A DNA stretch of 64,000 nt from assembly GCA_028622995.1 (NCBI GenBank), contig JAJQJQ010000003.1:8060001-8124000 (forward strand), read 5' to 3'. A program made the position numbers and the translations under genes. Position 1 is the stretch's first letter; each line of letters opens with the position of its first letter. Below the pieces are notes generated by a model, which was not told where the DNA came from, ran no database searches, and saw only the letters and a program-made list of their open reading frames with translations. Below are positions 46,600 through 58,007 of the stretch, one piece after another. Source of the DNA: Panagrolaimus kolymaensis (lineage: Eukaryota > Nematoda > Chromadorea > Rhabditida > Panagrolaimidae).

Positions 46600-47213
46600 T
46601 TGCTGGAATTGCTCTTATTGGATGCTTCGTTTTCTTGTTTGGTGGTCAACTTTGGTAAAAATCGCTCATTCTCTTGGTGTTGCTTCGTATCAATGTTTCC
46701 TTCTTTTTGATATTAGTATGTAATAATAATAATAAATAATGTTTTATACTAAATATATCCTGTGTTTTTAATGATAAAAGGATACGTTAGAAAAGATAAA
46801 GAAAGCAAAATACCATAAAATTATATGGTGCTTTTGCATCGGTCCGCTTTGGAAGCTGTGCTTCATTTTCGACTTAAAAAACAATAGTAAAAAAAGATTT
46901 CTTTTATTGATAGCTACCACCAATGTCTTTATAAATTGATTTTCATTCATTTATGTTACTTTATTAGGATAAATAACATAACCATTAAACAAACCAAACA
47001 ATTTCTGCATTTTATCATTAAAATAATAAATGAAAAAAGGTGTATTTTGTTCATTGATGACAGATTCATCTGGATTGTTGTTCTCTTTTTCATAAAACAT
47101 GTAATCGAAAGATTTGTTTGTAAACTCTTTCACAAAAGAAGTTAATCGAGTTTTATAAGCTTCAGAAATTATCGTGGAAAAATTGAGTAAAAAGTGAATG
47201 TCTGGATTTTTCT
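46600..47213. repeat. Duplicated block (copy 2) also at 40286-40907
   Basis: This is the partner of the 40286-40907 block. Here the minus-strand exon is still attached to its complete gene, so this is the more likely source of the exon. Confidence 0.85.
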
Positions 47214-47998
47214 AAAAAATATTTTTACTCAAAAAAAAGTTGAACTCCTTTTCGAAGATGCTTTAAACTTAAAAAAACTTACCTGAATGAAATCAAAAAA
47301 TATTTTAAATTCATAATTATCTGGAATTCCAATAATTTCATATTTTGCTTTATCTTTCGCATCTACATCTTTCGGTCGCGTTCTCATCATCGAAATCATA
47401 CTTTCGATGACGAAACTAAAAATACAAATGTAAAATTAATCTTTACACTCTTAGCCTCCTGTTTTTAAAAAACTTACTAAACAAATCGATGAACTTTTGG
47501 AATGCAGGCTAAAATATCTTCAAATGATACAATAATTCTTTTTTGATTTATTACACGAACTTGTTCAAGTGAAAAAGTTTCCCATTCACGTAACTTCATT
47601 AAATATTGCAAATCTTTTAATGAAATAATTTGAAATTTTATTTCAATTTTCCTTGCAGAACAAAAATCAAGCTTAGGCCACAGCGAAGTGAATGAATTAT
47701 TAAGACTTCCAGAAGAAATTATTAATTCTTGAGTTATCCATAAATTTGAATGGCATTTATTGAGAAAAGATGAAATAGTTTCTTTTTTTAAAGAAGCTTC
47801 CCATCGATTGAAAAACAAATAACTAAACTTTTCAACAGGAATGACACGAGATTTTGAGAAAATCCATTTACAAGTTTGGATTAATTTGAGATATGCTTTG
47901 GGATGATTTCGATTCAAAGCCATTTTTAAAATCATGTCAGAAGGATAATAAAATATTTGAGATCTCGGGGAAGCAAATGAATATATATTATTTGACAT
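46951..47998 (-). CDS. F-box-like nematode protein
   Basis: There are three coding segments, 47998-47478, 47415-47283 and 47211-46951, giving 304 residues. An N-terminal stretch of about 45 residues (ILKMALNRNHPKAYLKLIQTCKWIF) has the helical layout of an F-box ending in LxxTCKxxF. The rest is divergent and Leu/Ile-rich, like the C-terminal substrate-binding region of nematode-expanded F-box families. Intron positions agree with the second half of the gene at 41775-43726. Such proteins usually act as SCF ubiquitin-ligase adaptors. The F-box assignment is weak because the first conserved Leu-Pro is missing. Confidence 0.55.
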
Positions 47999-48172
47999 TT
48001 TTATTATAAAAAACTATGTATTCGGAAATAAATCTAATCTTTCTTCGAATAAACAAACAAATAAATACCCAAAAAAACGTTTTTTATAAATGAAAGCAAA
48101 ATGTGATCCACAAAAAAAGGAAAAGAAAATCAATAATACCCTTTTCTTTCCTTATGCCACAGTTTTTAATTC

Positions 48173-48350
48173 TTAAAGGGGCACCGCAACTTGATGCCTT
48201 TTTCAAATTTTAGAAAGCGCGCCATTACACGCAAGCGTAAAGATAAATACTGTATTTTACGTGTAATGACAGTATTTATCTTTACGCTTGCGTGTAATGG
48301 CGCGCTTTCTAAAATTTGAAAAAGGGCATCAAGTTGCGGGGTTCCTTTAA
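48173..48350. mobile_element. Near-perfect palindromic MITE-like element with TTAA flanks
   Basis: Two arms of about 80 bp (48173-48253 and 48269-48350) pair almost perfectly around a loop of about 16 bp. The outer ends are TTAAAGGGGCACCGCAACTTG and its near-complement ending CTTTAA. TTAA on both sides fits piggyBac-type target duplication. There is no coding capacity. Confidence 0.75.
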
Positions 48351-48671
48351 AGGAAGGTCAACAAACTCTTCTTCTCTTTATAAAAAGGCAAAGGGTTAAC
48401 CACATTAGCACACAACCTATTGATTTTTTGTTTAACAACGCGAAGAAGTATGGCACTGCTTTGTTTTCAGCTCATATAGATTTAACGCAAAAAGATCAGT
48501 TTTAAAAAACAATTATTCAAAGGTTATTCATATTATAAAGTTTAACAGAAAAAATACAATTAAAGGAAACTAAAATAAATATATGCGTATCAAAGTACAG
48601 TATTTTAAAATATTCTTAAATAAAATTAATTTTTTATTTAAAAATAAAACAAATGCCAAGTTTCCAGGATT

Positions 48672-51600
48672 TTATTCCATAAAATGTTTTGATAAGGGAT
48701 TAATTTTTTTATACCATGGAGCATTTGAAGGAGATGGATTATTATATGGTTGGCGTGGGATATATTGTTGCGAAGAAGAATCAATAACATAATTAACCTT
48801 TTTCTTGGGTTTCGCATATTTTCCAGGATCAAAAAATTCTTCATTATATTGAAAATTCATATTTTTAGCGCGTTTAGTTGCATCAAGAAGCTTTTTAATT
48901 TCCGGGCCAGTTAAAAGTAAATTTGCAACTTTTTTTTCTAAATCTTTTATATCAGATGCGGAGGCAACTTTAACAGCTCCACTAGCCAAATTTTTATCAA
49001 GTATTCGCTTTTTTTCTTTATATTCGCGTAATTGCTTTTCTAATAAATTAATTTTCTTTTGAATTGAATTACTATTGGTGTTATCAAAAACTCTTTTAGC
49101 TTCTTGAATATTTAAATTCAAATAATCTTCAATTGCATCATTGTATGGTAACATGGCGTGCTGCTTTAAAAATGCACCAAATTGTGCACAAACTTCATCA
49201 ATAATTTTTTGTTCATTTTGATATTGTGAAACTCGATCATTTAAAGTTTTAATAAATTCTTCTTGTAATACTCGATTGGATTGATTTTCAGATAATAAAT
49301 CTTGTACATGCTCATCATCAATCATAACTGTTTCGGTATCTTGTTTGAATGTGATATGCATGTGAAAATTCCATGGACACCCACATTCATTACAATTTAA
49401 ATCAGCACCCATGGCTTCACAATTCTGTAGCGCAGGATTTGGAACTTGTTCAGGTGTTACACTATCCAAATAACAATGATCATGACAAATAGTTTTATAT
49501 AAAACTTGATAACTATCTGAATTTGGTTGTTGTTTGGTTTCAATACAAGTTGAATTTGTGCATACAGTTCTTGGAAAACCTAATTGTTCCGTAACTATTT
49601 TCGGATGGGGAATTTTAAGTTTTTTCTTTAAATCTTGGCTTCGTAAATCCACAGCTTCTATTTCTTTTTTCTTTGCAGATATTTGAGTAATATTATCTTG
49701 AATATTTTGTGTTACATCCGCTAAAGGTCGAGCTAAAGTTAAAATTAATTGTCGAGCTTCATTTAATGATACAGTTTCTTTAACCACATGAGGTTTGATT
49801 TGTTCAAAATGTTCAAATAATCGCTTTGTTTCTTTTACAGAAATATCCCAACTTTCTGCATATGAACTTCGTTTACTTATAACTGATGTTTCTCCAGCAT
49901 GTAAACAGCATAAAAATCGAAAGGCTTCATTATCCATGCAATATACGGTTGGTGGAGCCAATTGAATGTTAACCCCTCGATCTTCGTTTAAACCTTTCAA
50001 ATGTTTCTCTAGAGCAGGTTTAGTATCACCTGGTTCGTAAAAAGTACTTCGAGCATTTGTAAAGCAAAAGATGATGTTATCTGCAGCGGATTTATGTAAA
50101 TGAGTTAGCAATTCGTTGATACAATATTTAAACATAACATTCAATTTTGCATTATTTGGTTTTAAAAGTATACAAATACCATGAATTTCATCAAGATTTG
50201 AAATATATCGCAAAATTGAAGTAAAATTAATATTATCTTGATGTTGGCCACGTGTATCGCCTATACCAGGAGTGTCAATTAATCGAACAGTCTTTTTCCC
50301 AACATTGAAAACATGACTTCGTGGCTCTTGTGTACATGATTCACCAGTTTCAAAACATTCATTCTTTGATTCACCTATTTTAATTTCACGATCTTTAAAA
50401 TTAAATTTTGCTGGAATTAAACAAATTTGTGGAGATTGTTCAGCTTCTTCAAGAGTGCTATAGGTTAGATAATTTGCAAACCCATTAATCCACGTTGATT
50501 TGCCAACTCCTGTTTCACCTAAGATTAGAATATTGATTTGCTTATAAGGCCTAATCCTTTCAAGCAATTTGATAAGGACTGTGTCTTCATATCCAACATA
50601 ATCTGTTCCATGAGTTTCTTCAGAACATCGAAATAGAAAGGTTTTTACAGGAGCTGAACCACAATCGCAAATAAAATTTCCATTAAAATCATATTCAAGT
50701 TTTTTATAACAATCGCAACAAAACCATTCTTTCTCGGTTTTTGAGCATTTTTGTTTACCTCCACTAAATCGTGGGCATGATAATTCTAATACCACACGTT
50801 TGTTGGGTTTAGTAGGAGAAAAATCTCTTTTCTGTACGCATCTAGCTAAACACATACTTTTTTGTCTTCGATGTTCAATAAGAATATCTTGATCGATATA
50901 TTGCCCATTATCATAATGACAAATTCGATTTCCATCTGGAACATTTTCACGCTTATTTACATCTGGATTGACATCACAATCAACCAAAAAGCATTTAATA
51001 ACATTTCGACGCATAAAAGAATAAAATAAAGTTTTATTATCTCCAAGATTTTCTTTGGTTTCCCAATAACAAAAAAATACAAAGCATTCATTTAAATGAC
51101 GTCTAACCCGTTCAGCTTCAAGTAATTGATCTCGTCCAATATAAATTCCACCATTTTCTTTTATGGATGTTGCAAATGCAAGCTTTTCACGAATATCAGC
51201 TAAACTATTAATAAATTTTGTGATCGCAGGTTTTGAAATATCACTTGCATAATATTCGCTCACAAGTTCATACATGCATTTCATATCTGCACGCCCATAT
51301 CGAATATCAACCAATAAAATGTTAATTTTTTCTTGAATTTTTGTTTGATATCCATGTAAACGTTGTAAACAATCTGCAACAGCTTGAAGATCTTCATATT
51401 TTAAGCAAAAACTGTTTTGCTTTAAATCATCATGAAGATCATTTAAAATTTGTTGGCTTTCATTAATGGATTCAAACATTGTAACCACTTGTCGAATTGC
51501 AACTTCATCAACTTTTTGAATGATAGTATCCAAGAAAGCTACGGAATTTAAATATGTTTGGAAAGATGAAAGAGGTAATAATTCATAATATATTGGAGTT

Positions 51601-53341
51601 CCACGTCCATTATTAGCGTTTTTAATTAAATCCGGTAATTTTCTCATAAATTCTATTGATTCTTCAACGGTTTGAGGCAATTTATCACCATGGGGCAAAG
51701 CATCCATATAAAAATCAAGACTAAAATTATTTGATGATATTGTTTCATCATTAACATATGTGCCTGAACCAGCTGCTTTAATGCATTTTAGCGTTACCTT
51801 AAATAAACTTGTTTTATTACTTACAACTAACTAACTAGCTTAGGTTAGAAAATATATTACCTCCAAAGCTGCGGTTATATTCGTTTTATCTATCATTTCA
51901 TTACTTGTATAAGTTAATGTGGCAGTTGCAACTGCGCCCCATTGAATTCCAACAACAACGTGAGTTGCATTTGGAGTGCTTCGAACGGATTCGGGAGAAA
52001 GTAAACCAATAATTTTTTGTGTATCAATGTTTACAGATTCATACTATAAAAAATATTTTGTATTAATTATGGCTAAAAATGTTTACTTTGGTCATCATAT
52101 TGCAAATTAAGCTACCACTGGATTCTCGCGCACTTGTTTTTTTAGTTGATAAATATTTTCCATGACCTCGTACTTTTACAAGTCCAGCAACAAAACTTGC
52201 CTAAAATAAATTATTACTTTTATTTTATTTGTTAATCTCTTTTTTTTTCTAGCTAGCTATGTACTTGTAATTCAGCTTCGATATTAAGTTTATCAAGCTT
52301 TTCAGATATTGAATTTTTAAATGCAAATTCGGCTGAAGTTCGTTGAGTATCAAGAGCGTTGATACAATCGCTGGGTATTTTATCGTTGAATAATGAACGA
52401 GAACAAAAGCTATCTGTATGGGCATCAAATAATTCACCCAACATAGCAATCCGACCAAGTGCTTGGCGAGTAATTTTTTCGGTTTGAGGAATTCTATAAA
52501 AAAATTTCATAAAAATTATTTATTCCGATAATAAAGGGTGTCTATGAAATTTAAAAATAAAAGGAGTCTTGTATTAACAAACCAAAAACAAACACTTACT
52601 TTATTTGATTTGTAAAACCTGTATCAAAAATGTCATCAGCGGCAACCGCTGATAAATTTGGATATAAACCGCCGCCAGAAGAACCACTACTAATACTTTT
52701 TATTGGGGGACTTTCTTGAACGCCAATATTTAGAAGTTTTTCTACAATAGAATAATTTGGAGCTGGTGGACGTGGAGGTATTGAAGTCGATTTTAAATAA
52801 ACAAAATATTTATCATTTTTATTAAAATTTGCTGAATAATCGTCAACATCAATTTGTTCTTGAAAATCATTATCAAATATTTGAACTTTTTTTATTGACA
52901 TTCCTTGATATGGCGGCGAAAGGTTAATTATGGTATCAATTAAATCTTGCATTGATTTAATATTACCAGTGTTTATTTCAACTTGATTTATTGGAGATCC
53001 ATCAACTGCAACATTCACAAAGAATTCAATAGTCTAAAATGCACATTTTCTTTTTCACGCAAAAAATCTTTAAAAGTCAATACTTTTTGTGAAAAATAAA
53101 TTTTGAATTTTTCTTTATCTTCGATTTTTTCATTTTTTTTGTTTGTTAATTCAATAAATTCGTCAAAATTCTTTTCAAATCGATGAATGGATGAAATGGA
53201 AAAATCATTAGCTATCATAGCATCTTTAATTTGAGAGTTGTCAATGAGTTGAGCTACAGTACTCTCTGATGGCAATTGAATTACATATTTTTTTGGTTCA
53301 TTCCAAATTGGAGAATATAAATGAACGAGTAATTTTATCAT
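48672..53341 (-). CDS. Stonustoxin-type MACPF/CDC-like module fused to AIG1-like GTPase
   Basis: There are six coding segments, 53341-53084, 53033-52600, 52493-52265, 52200-52087, 52043-51861 and 51797-48672, giving 1447 residues. Residues 1-86 and about 90-175 look like two beta-grasp (ubiquitin-like/PB1-like) domains. Residues about 310-460 match the N-terminal perforin-like module of the stonustoxin (SNTX) family, including VGGx-type GLVKVRGHGKYLS, a later HVVVGIQWGA and DALPHGDKLPQTVEE. A helical FAT-like region follows. After a Cys cluster (747-785) comes a GTPase with P-loop GETGVGKST (about 833-841) and switch DTPGIGDTRG (about 914), then a CxC/CGC/HxH cluster and coiled coil. There is no signal peptide, so it is probably intracellular. 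Animal relatives of these modules are linked to immunity or membranes; pore formation is not implied. Confidence 0.75.
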
Positions 53342-54482
53342 CGCCTACAAATTTGGTTGTTAGAATCAATATTTTACTTTCTATGATTTTCAACAACAAA
53401 AAAATTATTAAAGGAAATCAAATACAGCATTCACAGATATTTGGAAGTGTATTCGAGATCAGGAAAAAAAATTACAATTTAAACCAAAAAATATTAAACA
53501 ATCAAAGAGGATGGTTGGGGAAAAAATGCGGAAAAAGAGGACACAAAAATCAAAAAAAACTTTTTTGTTAACACTGCAAAAAAAACCGATTGCAATCAAA
53601 AATTGACTCTACTTCACTTTACACTTTTTTCTTTTTATGCAATCGAATTTTTTCTTCTCACTATTCTTCCAAACACAAAAAAAGCCACTCCTTTAACTGA
53701 TAAGCAACAAACAAAAAAAGTTGGACAGCAACAATAAATCATAGCGCCTTATTGCTTGCTGCTATCTTTGTTTCACGTTTTTTGTTTATAAAAAGGAAAA
53801 AATAATTATTTACAAAATAAATATTATTAAAACAAACATATTTTTACTTTAATGGAAAAAAAACTTTTTAAAAGTCTAAATTCTTTAATTAAGCGTACAT
53901 CTCTTTTAAAGGCTGAAGATTATATTTTAAAAAGAAATTTGTTAATTTTTCTTTTAAAAAACGCAAATGAAAAATTGGGGTATTTGTAAATGTCAAACAA
54001 AAGAAGAAAAGCAAAATTTTGTTAAAAAGGTCAAAGTATGTAGGGAAAAATTAAAAGGTGGAGATGGCATTAAGCAACAAAAACGAAGAAGATTGACATA
54101 AGAATTTTATGAATTTTAAGATACCAATCGTAGTGAAGGTATTCACGAGAATATAATTTTTTGTTCGTGGTGCTTTTGTTATCACCATAAATAAAAGCCA
54201 AGGCAAGAAAGTCAATAGAGTTAAAATTGCTTTTCGCTTACATAAAGTTTTTTCGCACGATCAAATAAATATATGTCGCTTTTTCACGTCTTCCAAGACA
54301 AAAAAAATACGGATTATATTAAATGCTCAAGAAGAAAATGCTGTAATTTATATTGTTTGTCCCGAATATTTATAAATGTGTTCATTTAAGTTAAAAACAT
54401 GTCTTTCTTTTTTATTAATTATTGTATTTTTAAATATCATTATTAAAGTTAATTTTTAAAAATAAATATTATTAATTATTAT
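53342..54482. other. Intergenic with dispersed repeat copy 2 (53944-54205)
   Basis: A/T-rich sequence between MPPE1 and the SNTX-GTPase gene. The only recognisable content is the repeat shared with 40915-41175. Confidence 0.6.
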
Positions 54483-55862
54483 TCATAAAATATGTAATTT
54501 ATTTACCTCCTTGGCTTTACTAAAACCTGTAACATTACCCATATATAACGAGAAGCGATTGAGCGAAGCGAATACCCCTGATTTTCTATAGAAAATAAAA
54601 TTTTGAATAAATATTAGTGAAAGAGATAAAAGTATTGCTAAAGCATATATCCACAATACTGTATGCTCATGAGGCATCATACATTTTTGAACGCGTAATT
54701 CTTTGGGTGAAATTTTTAAAAGCAAAAATGATGGCCATCGATTATTTCTCCATGAAAAAGACGCGATAGTATATTCCCGAAAATTATATGGAGGTTCCCA
54801 TAATTTTGAACAAGTGAAATGTGAATGTCCACCAAATACAGCTCGAGGTCGAAGTGAATTAATTAAAAAATGAGTGGATTCATTTGAAATGCATTCCCAT
54901 TTTTCCCGAAATGTTTCATGTCTAATGGAATCCGGCGCAAGATCATCAGAAAATTCACAACCTTCATCGTTTTTTCTGAAATTGAATAATTATTTTTTTT
55001 GGAGTTTTTTTGAAGCAAAAAGTTTATTGTAGCTTGCTTATTACCGATATAATGGAAAATGTTGTAACAATATGGGTCTTGAATAACCTCCAGCAAGCTT
55101 TGGTTCGCAAGTATCGTTGAATAAAGTGCAATCAAATTTAACTTTTAAAGCTTTTATTGTTTCTTCAGCGCTATGACAAAGTTTACAACCATCTTTTTCC
55201 ATGGCCATAGAATTAATTAAAACAAAATGATTCCCACCAATATTTACATAAGTTACAGCAGGATCAATATTAAACCTCCTTGAAAACTGATCAAGATTAT
55301 GAGGCTTTAAAGCATAATGAAACCCAACATCGTGATTTCCTACGACCACGAGTGTTTGGATTGATTCGGGAACGGAAAAAAGATAATTAAATCGAGTGGC
55401 ATATATATCAAATTGCAAATCATTCGCCCATTGACCTTCATCAAATAAATCACCTTAAAAATAAATAAATTTATTAGCTTTGATAAAATAGAAAACAAAC
55501 GAATACCGAGAAAAATAACGGCATAGGGTGAAAGCCACGAAATGGCAGTTTGAAATGATCGTCGCATTTGCCATTCTCTGTAAAAAAATGAATTTTTAGT
55601 TTCACAACACATCTCTCATTTATTACCTCCTCAACTTATCTAACCAATGACCATTTTTAATTCCAAGTAAATGAGTATCGGCTAAAATCATAATATTCGT
55701 AAATTCTCCATCATGTCCTTCATTTAACTTTGATGAAACTTTTGGCCATGAACATCTTCCAATAACAAAATGATAAATAAAATATTCATTAAAGATAAAA
55801 GCAAGAAATAATGGTAAAAAACGGATAAGAATTTTTTGAGTTTTTGATAAATTTTCAAACAT
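54483..55862 (-). CDS. MPPE1: MPPE1/PGAP5-type metallophosphoesterase
   Basis: There are four coding segments, 55862-55627, 55577-55507, 55453-55045 and 54975-54483, giving 402 residues. An N-terminal membrane segment (FLPLFLAFIFNEYFIYHFV) precedes the catalytic domain with the metal motifs ADTHLLG, LGDLFDEG, VVGNHDVG, LLQHFPLYR and FGGHSH. A second membrane segment (VLWIYALAILLSLSLIFIQN) lies near the C-terminus. This is the MPPE1/PGAP5 (Cdc1/Ted1) family, which removes ethanolamine-phosphate from the second mannose of GPI anchors to permit ER export. All metal ligands appear present. The length agrees with the family. Confidence 0.92.
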
Positions 55863-56521
55863 TGCTTACCCAAAACTATTCATCTTCTTCGTGTAATGAA
55901 AAAGATAATAGTAAGAGAGTTAAAAAACCTCAATCAAAAGCAACAGATAAGCAAATGTTTGAGAAAATAAATTTCTCAAAACGAAAAAATAAATGGCGAT
56001 GTCCAAATAAAGTTTTTTTATGTTTTAAATATTCATTATGTATTGCATGAATTTACACTATGATACAAATATAACATAAATGAAAATCCATTTGTAAACA
56101 GTATTAAATAAGGATAAAAATTTATTTGAAACTATAAAAAATTAGACGAATTTTTGCAGTTCTTTCACGCCGAGCATTTTTTGAAGAATTTGATGAGCGT
56201 GGTGGAAACCAAAAAATTAATTGAAGCAAGTCATTCGTCTTTTCAATCCTAAAACAAATTACATTGCCAAATCTGTTTTGCATAAACTAAAATGCAAAAA
56301 GTGTTTGTTAATGACACAATTGTTGAAATAAAACATGAATTTTTTAAAATAAGTTTTATTTGATAGCAAAATCAAATAAGAAGCGTTTGTTTCGGGGGAA
56401 AATAAATATATTTTGATTTGATTTATATGAAATTTTCTTCAATAATTTTTTTAGGTATGTTTTAACTGGCTGAAATAGAAACAGAAAATTTGCATGAAAA
56501 CAGAATGATGTTTGATTTTCG
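55863..56521. other. Intergenic, no gene seen
   Basis: A/T-rich sequence. About the last 60 bp is similar to the region before the secreted gene at 39726. Confidence 0.5.
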
Positions 56522-56529
56522 TATATAAG
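56522..56529 (+). promoter_or_regulatory. TATA-like box of small secreted gene 3
   Basis: TATATAAG, 92 bp before the ATG, in the same sequence context as the box at 39633. Confidence 0.5.
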
Positions 56530-56613
56530 AAACAAAATCACTCATCAAATTTTTTTACTTCATTTTTTCGCGTTTCAATTTTGGTCGTCATAGTTGTTCG
56601 TTCTTCAAATATC

Positions 56614-57185
56614 ATGAAACTCGTCGTCGCTCTTCTCGCTGCTGCTGTTTTTGCTTCTCTCATCTGTCCTGCATCCTTTGAAAGATGGGAAGAAAAGGAT
56701 GGTAATTGTCCAAATTGGAGAACATGTCATACTGTTGATATTCCTATGGCACCTGGAAGTAAGTTTAATTTTGTTTTTTAAACTTAAAAAAATCTTTAAA
56801 TTTTAGTTAATGAAGGCAATAAAAATTGTACATGTGTTCAATGGGGCTGTATAATTGATAAAGTATGGTATTCTGGATCTGGATGCGAAGGTGAAGATAT
56901 GATTTGTAAAGGTGGCGCCAATAAAAATCTTCCAACTGCAGGAGTCAGTTTTTTTGATAATTTGTTAAAATTTTAAAATTCATTATTTAGGAAGTACTTC
57001 GTGATGGAAGTTGTGATCCTAATGGTCCTCCACCAACAACTACAACTACTTCTAAGCCAACAACTAAAGATGCAATTACAACAACTACAAGTGGAATCGT
57101 TGAATCAAAATATGGTGCTTGGAAACTTACTGGAATGGCTCTCATTGGATACTTCGTTTTCTTCTTTGGTAGTCAACTTTGGTAA
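56614..57185 (+). CDS. Small Cys/Thr-rich protein with C-terminal membrane segment (intact copy)
   Basis: There are three coding segments, 56614-56758, 56807-56943 and 56991-57185, giving 158 residues. A signal peptide (VALLAAAVFASLICPA) is followed by a Cys-rich core (NCTCVQWGCIIDK, GSGCEGEDMIC), a Pro/Thr stalk (NGPPPTTTTTSKPTTKD) and a hydrophobic C-terminus (WKLTGMALIGYFVFFFGSQLW). The mature protein is either a type I membrane protein with almost no cytosolic tail or a GPI-anchored precursor. The paralogue at 39726 has the same intron positions but a stop before the tail. No known family was recognised. Confidence 0.75.
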
Positions 57186-58007
57186 AATCAATCATTCTCT
57201 TGGTGTTGCTTCTTGTCTATGTTTTCTTCTTTTTGGTATTAGTTTTTTAATAATAATAATAAATCATGTTTTACTATTTATATCCTGTATTTTTCTTGAT
57301 AAACGGATACTTAGCAAAATATCATAAAATTAAATGGTTCCTCTGCATCGGCCCGCTTTTGAAATTTTTCTTCATTTTCGACTTCAATAACAAACAATAG
57401 TAAAAAAAGATTTCTTTTAGCCATCGAGAAGCTCAGACTTCGCCAGAAACAATGGATCAACCTGTTTCATTAAACCGATAACATACAAAAGCATATCAAA
57501 ACACAATGTAATGTTACATAGAAAAAACTTTTGTTATTTGAAGTTTTCACAACATTGCTTCTTCCATAATCGAAAAAAAGGAATTATCACATTTTCAACA
57601 TTTAATATAATTTTAGCAGCACGTTCATCGTCATAAATAAGTTCTGCTTCAAAAGGATTGGTAAAAAAATCGAAACAAAGCTTTGTGATAAAACAGTTGA
57701 AAAGTGTTGGAAAAACAGAAAAGTAATAACGGCAGCTTATTATTACCGTAGGTCATATTTTTATGTATAGTTTGTGTTCATTATAAGAACGAAAGAAAAG
57801 GTCTTTCAAGTTAGAGTAAATACACAAAGATAAACCAGTTTTATGTATCTTCTTTTAATTCCGCGAAATATTCGAAGTTTATTACTGTCGTTTGTAAAGC
57901 TTACACAATTCCCTTACTAAATTAAGATTCGAGAGATGACTAAAGCAAAGTTCAAAACATGTATGTTACTTTATACAACAAAAACAAAACAAAAAAGTTA
58001 ACAAAAT
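57186..58007. other. Intergenic, partly duplicated at 40.4-41.5 kb
   Basis: 57200-57420 resembles 40345-40600 and 57896-58035 resembles 41327-41466. No gene was seen. Confidence 0.5.
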
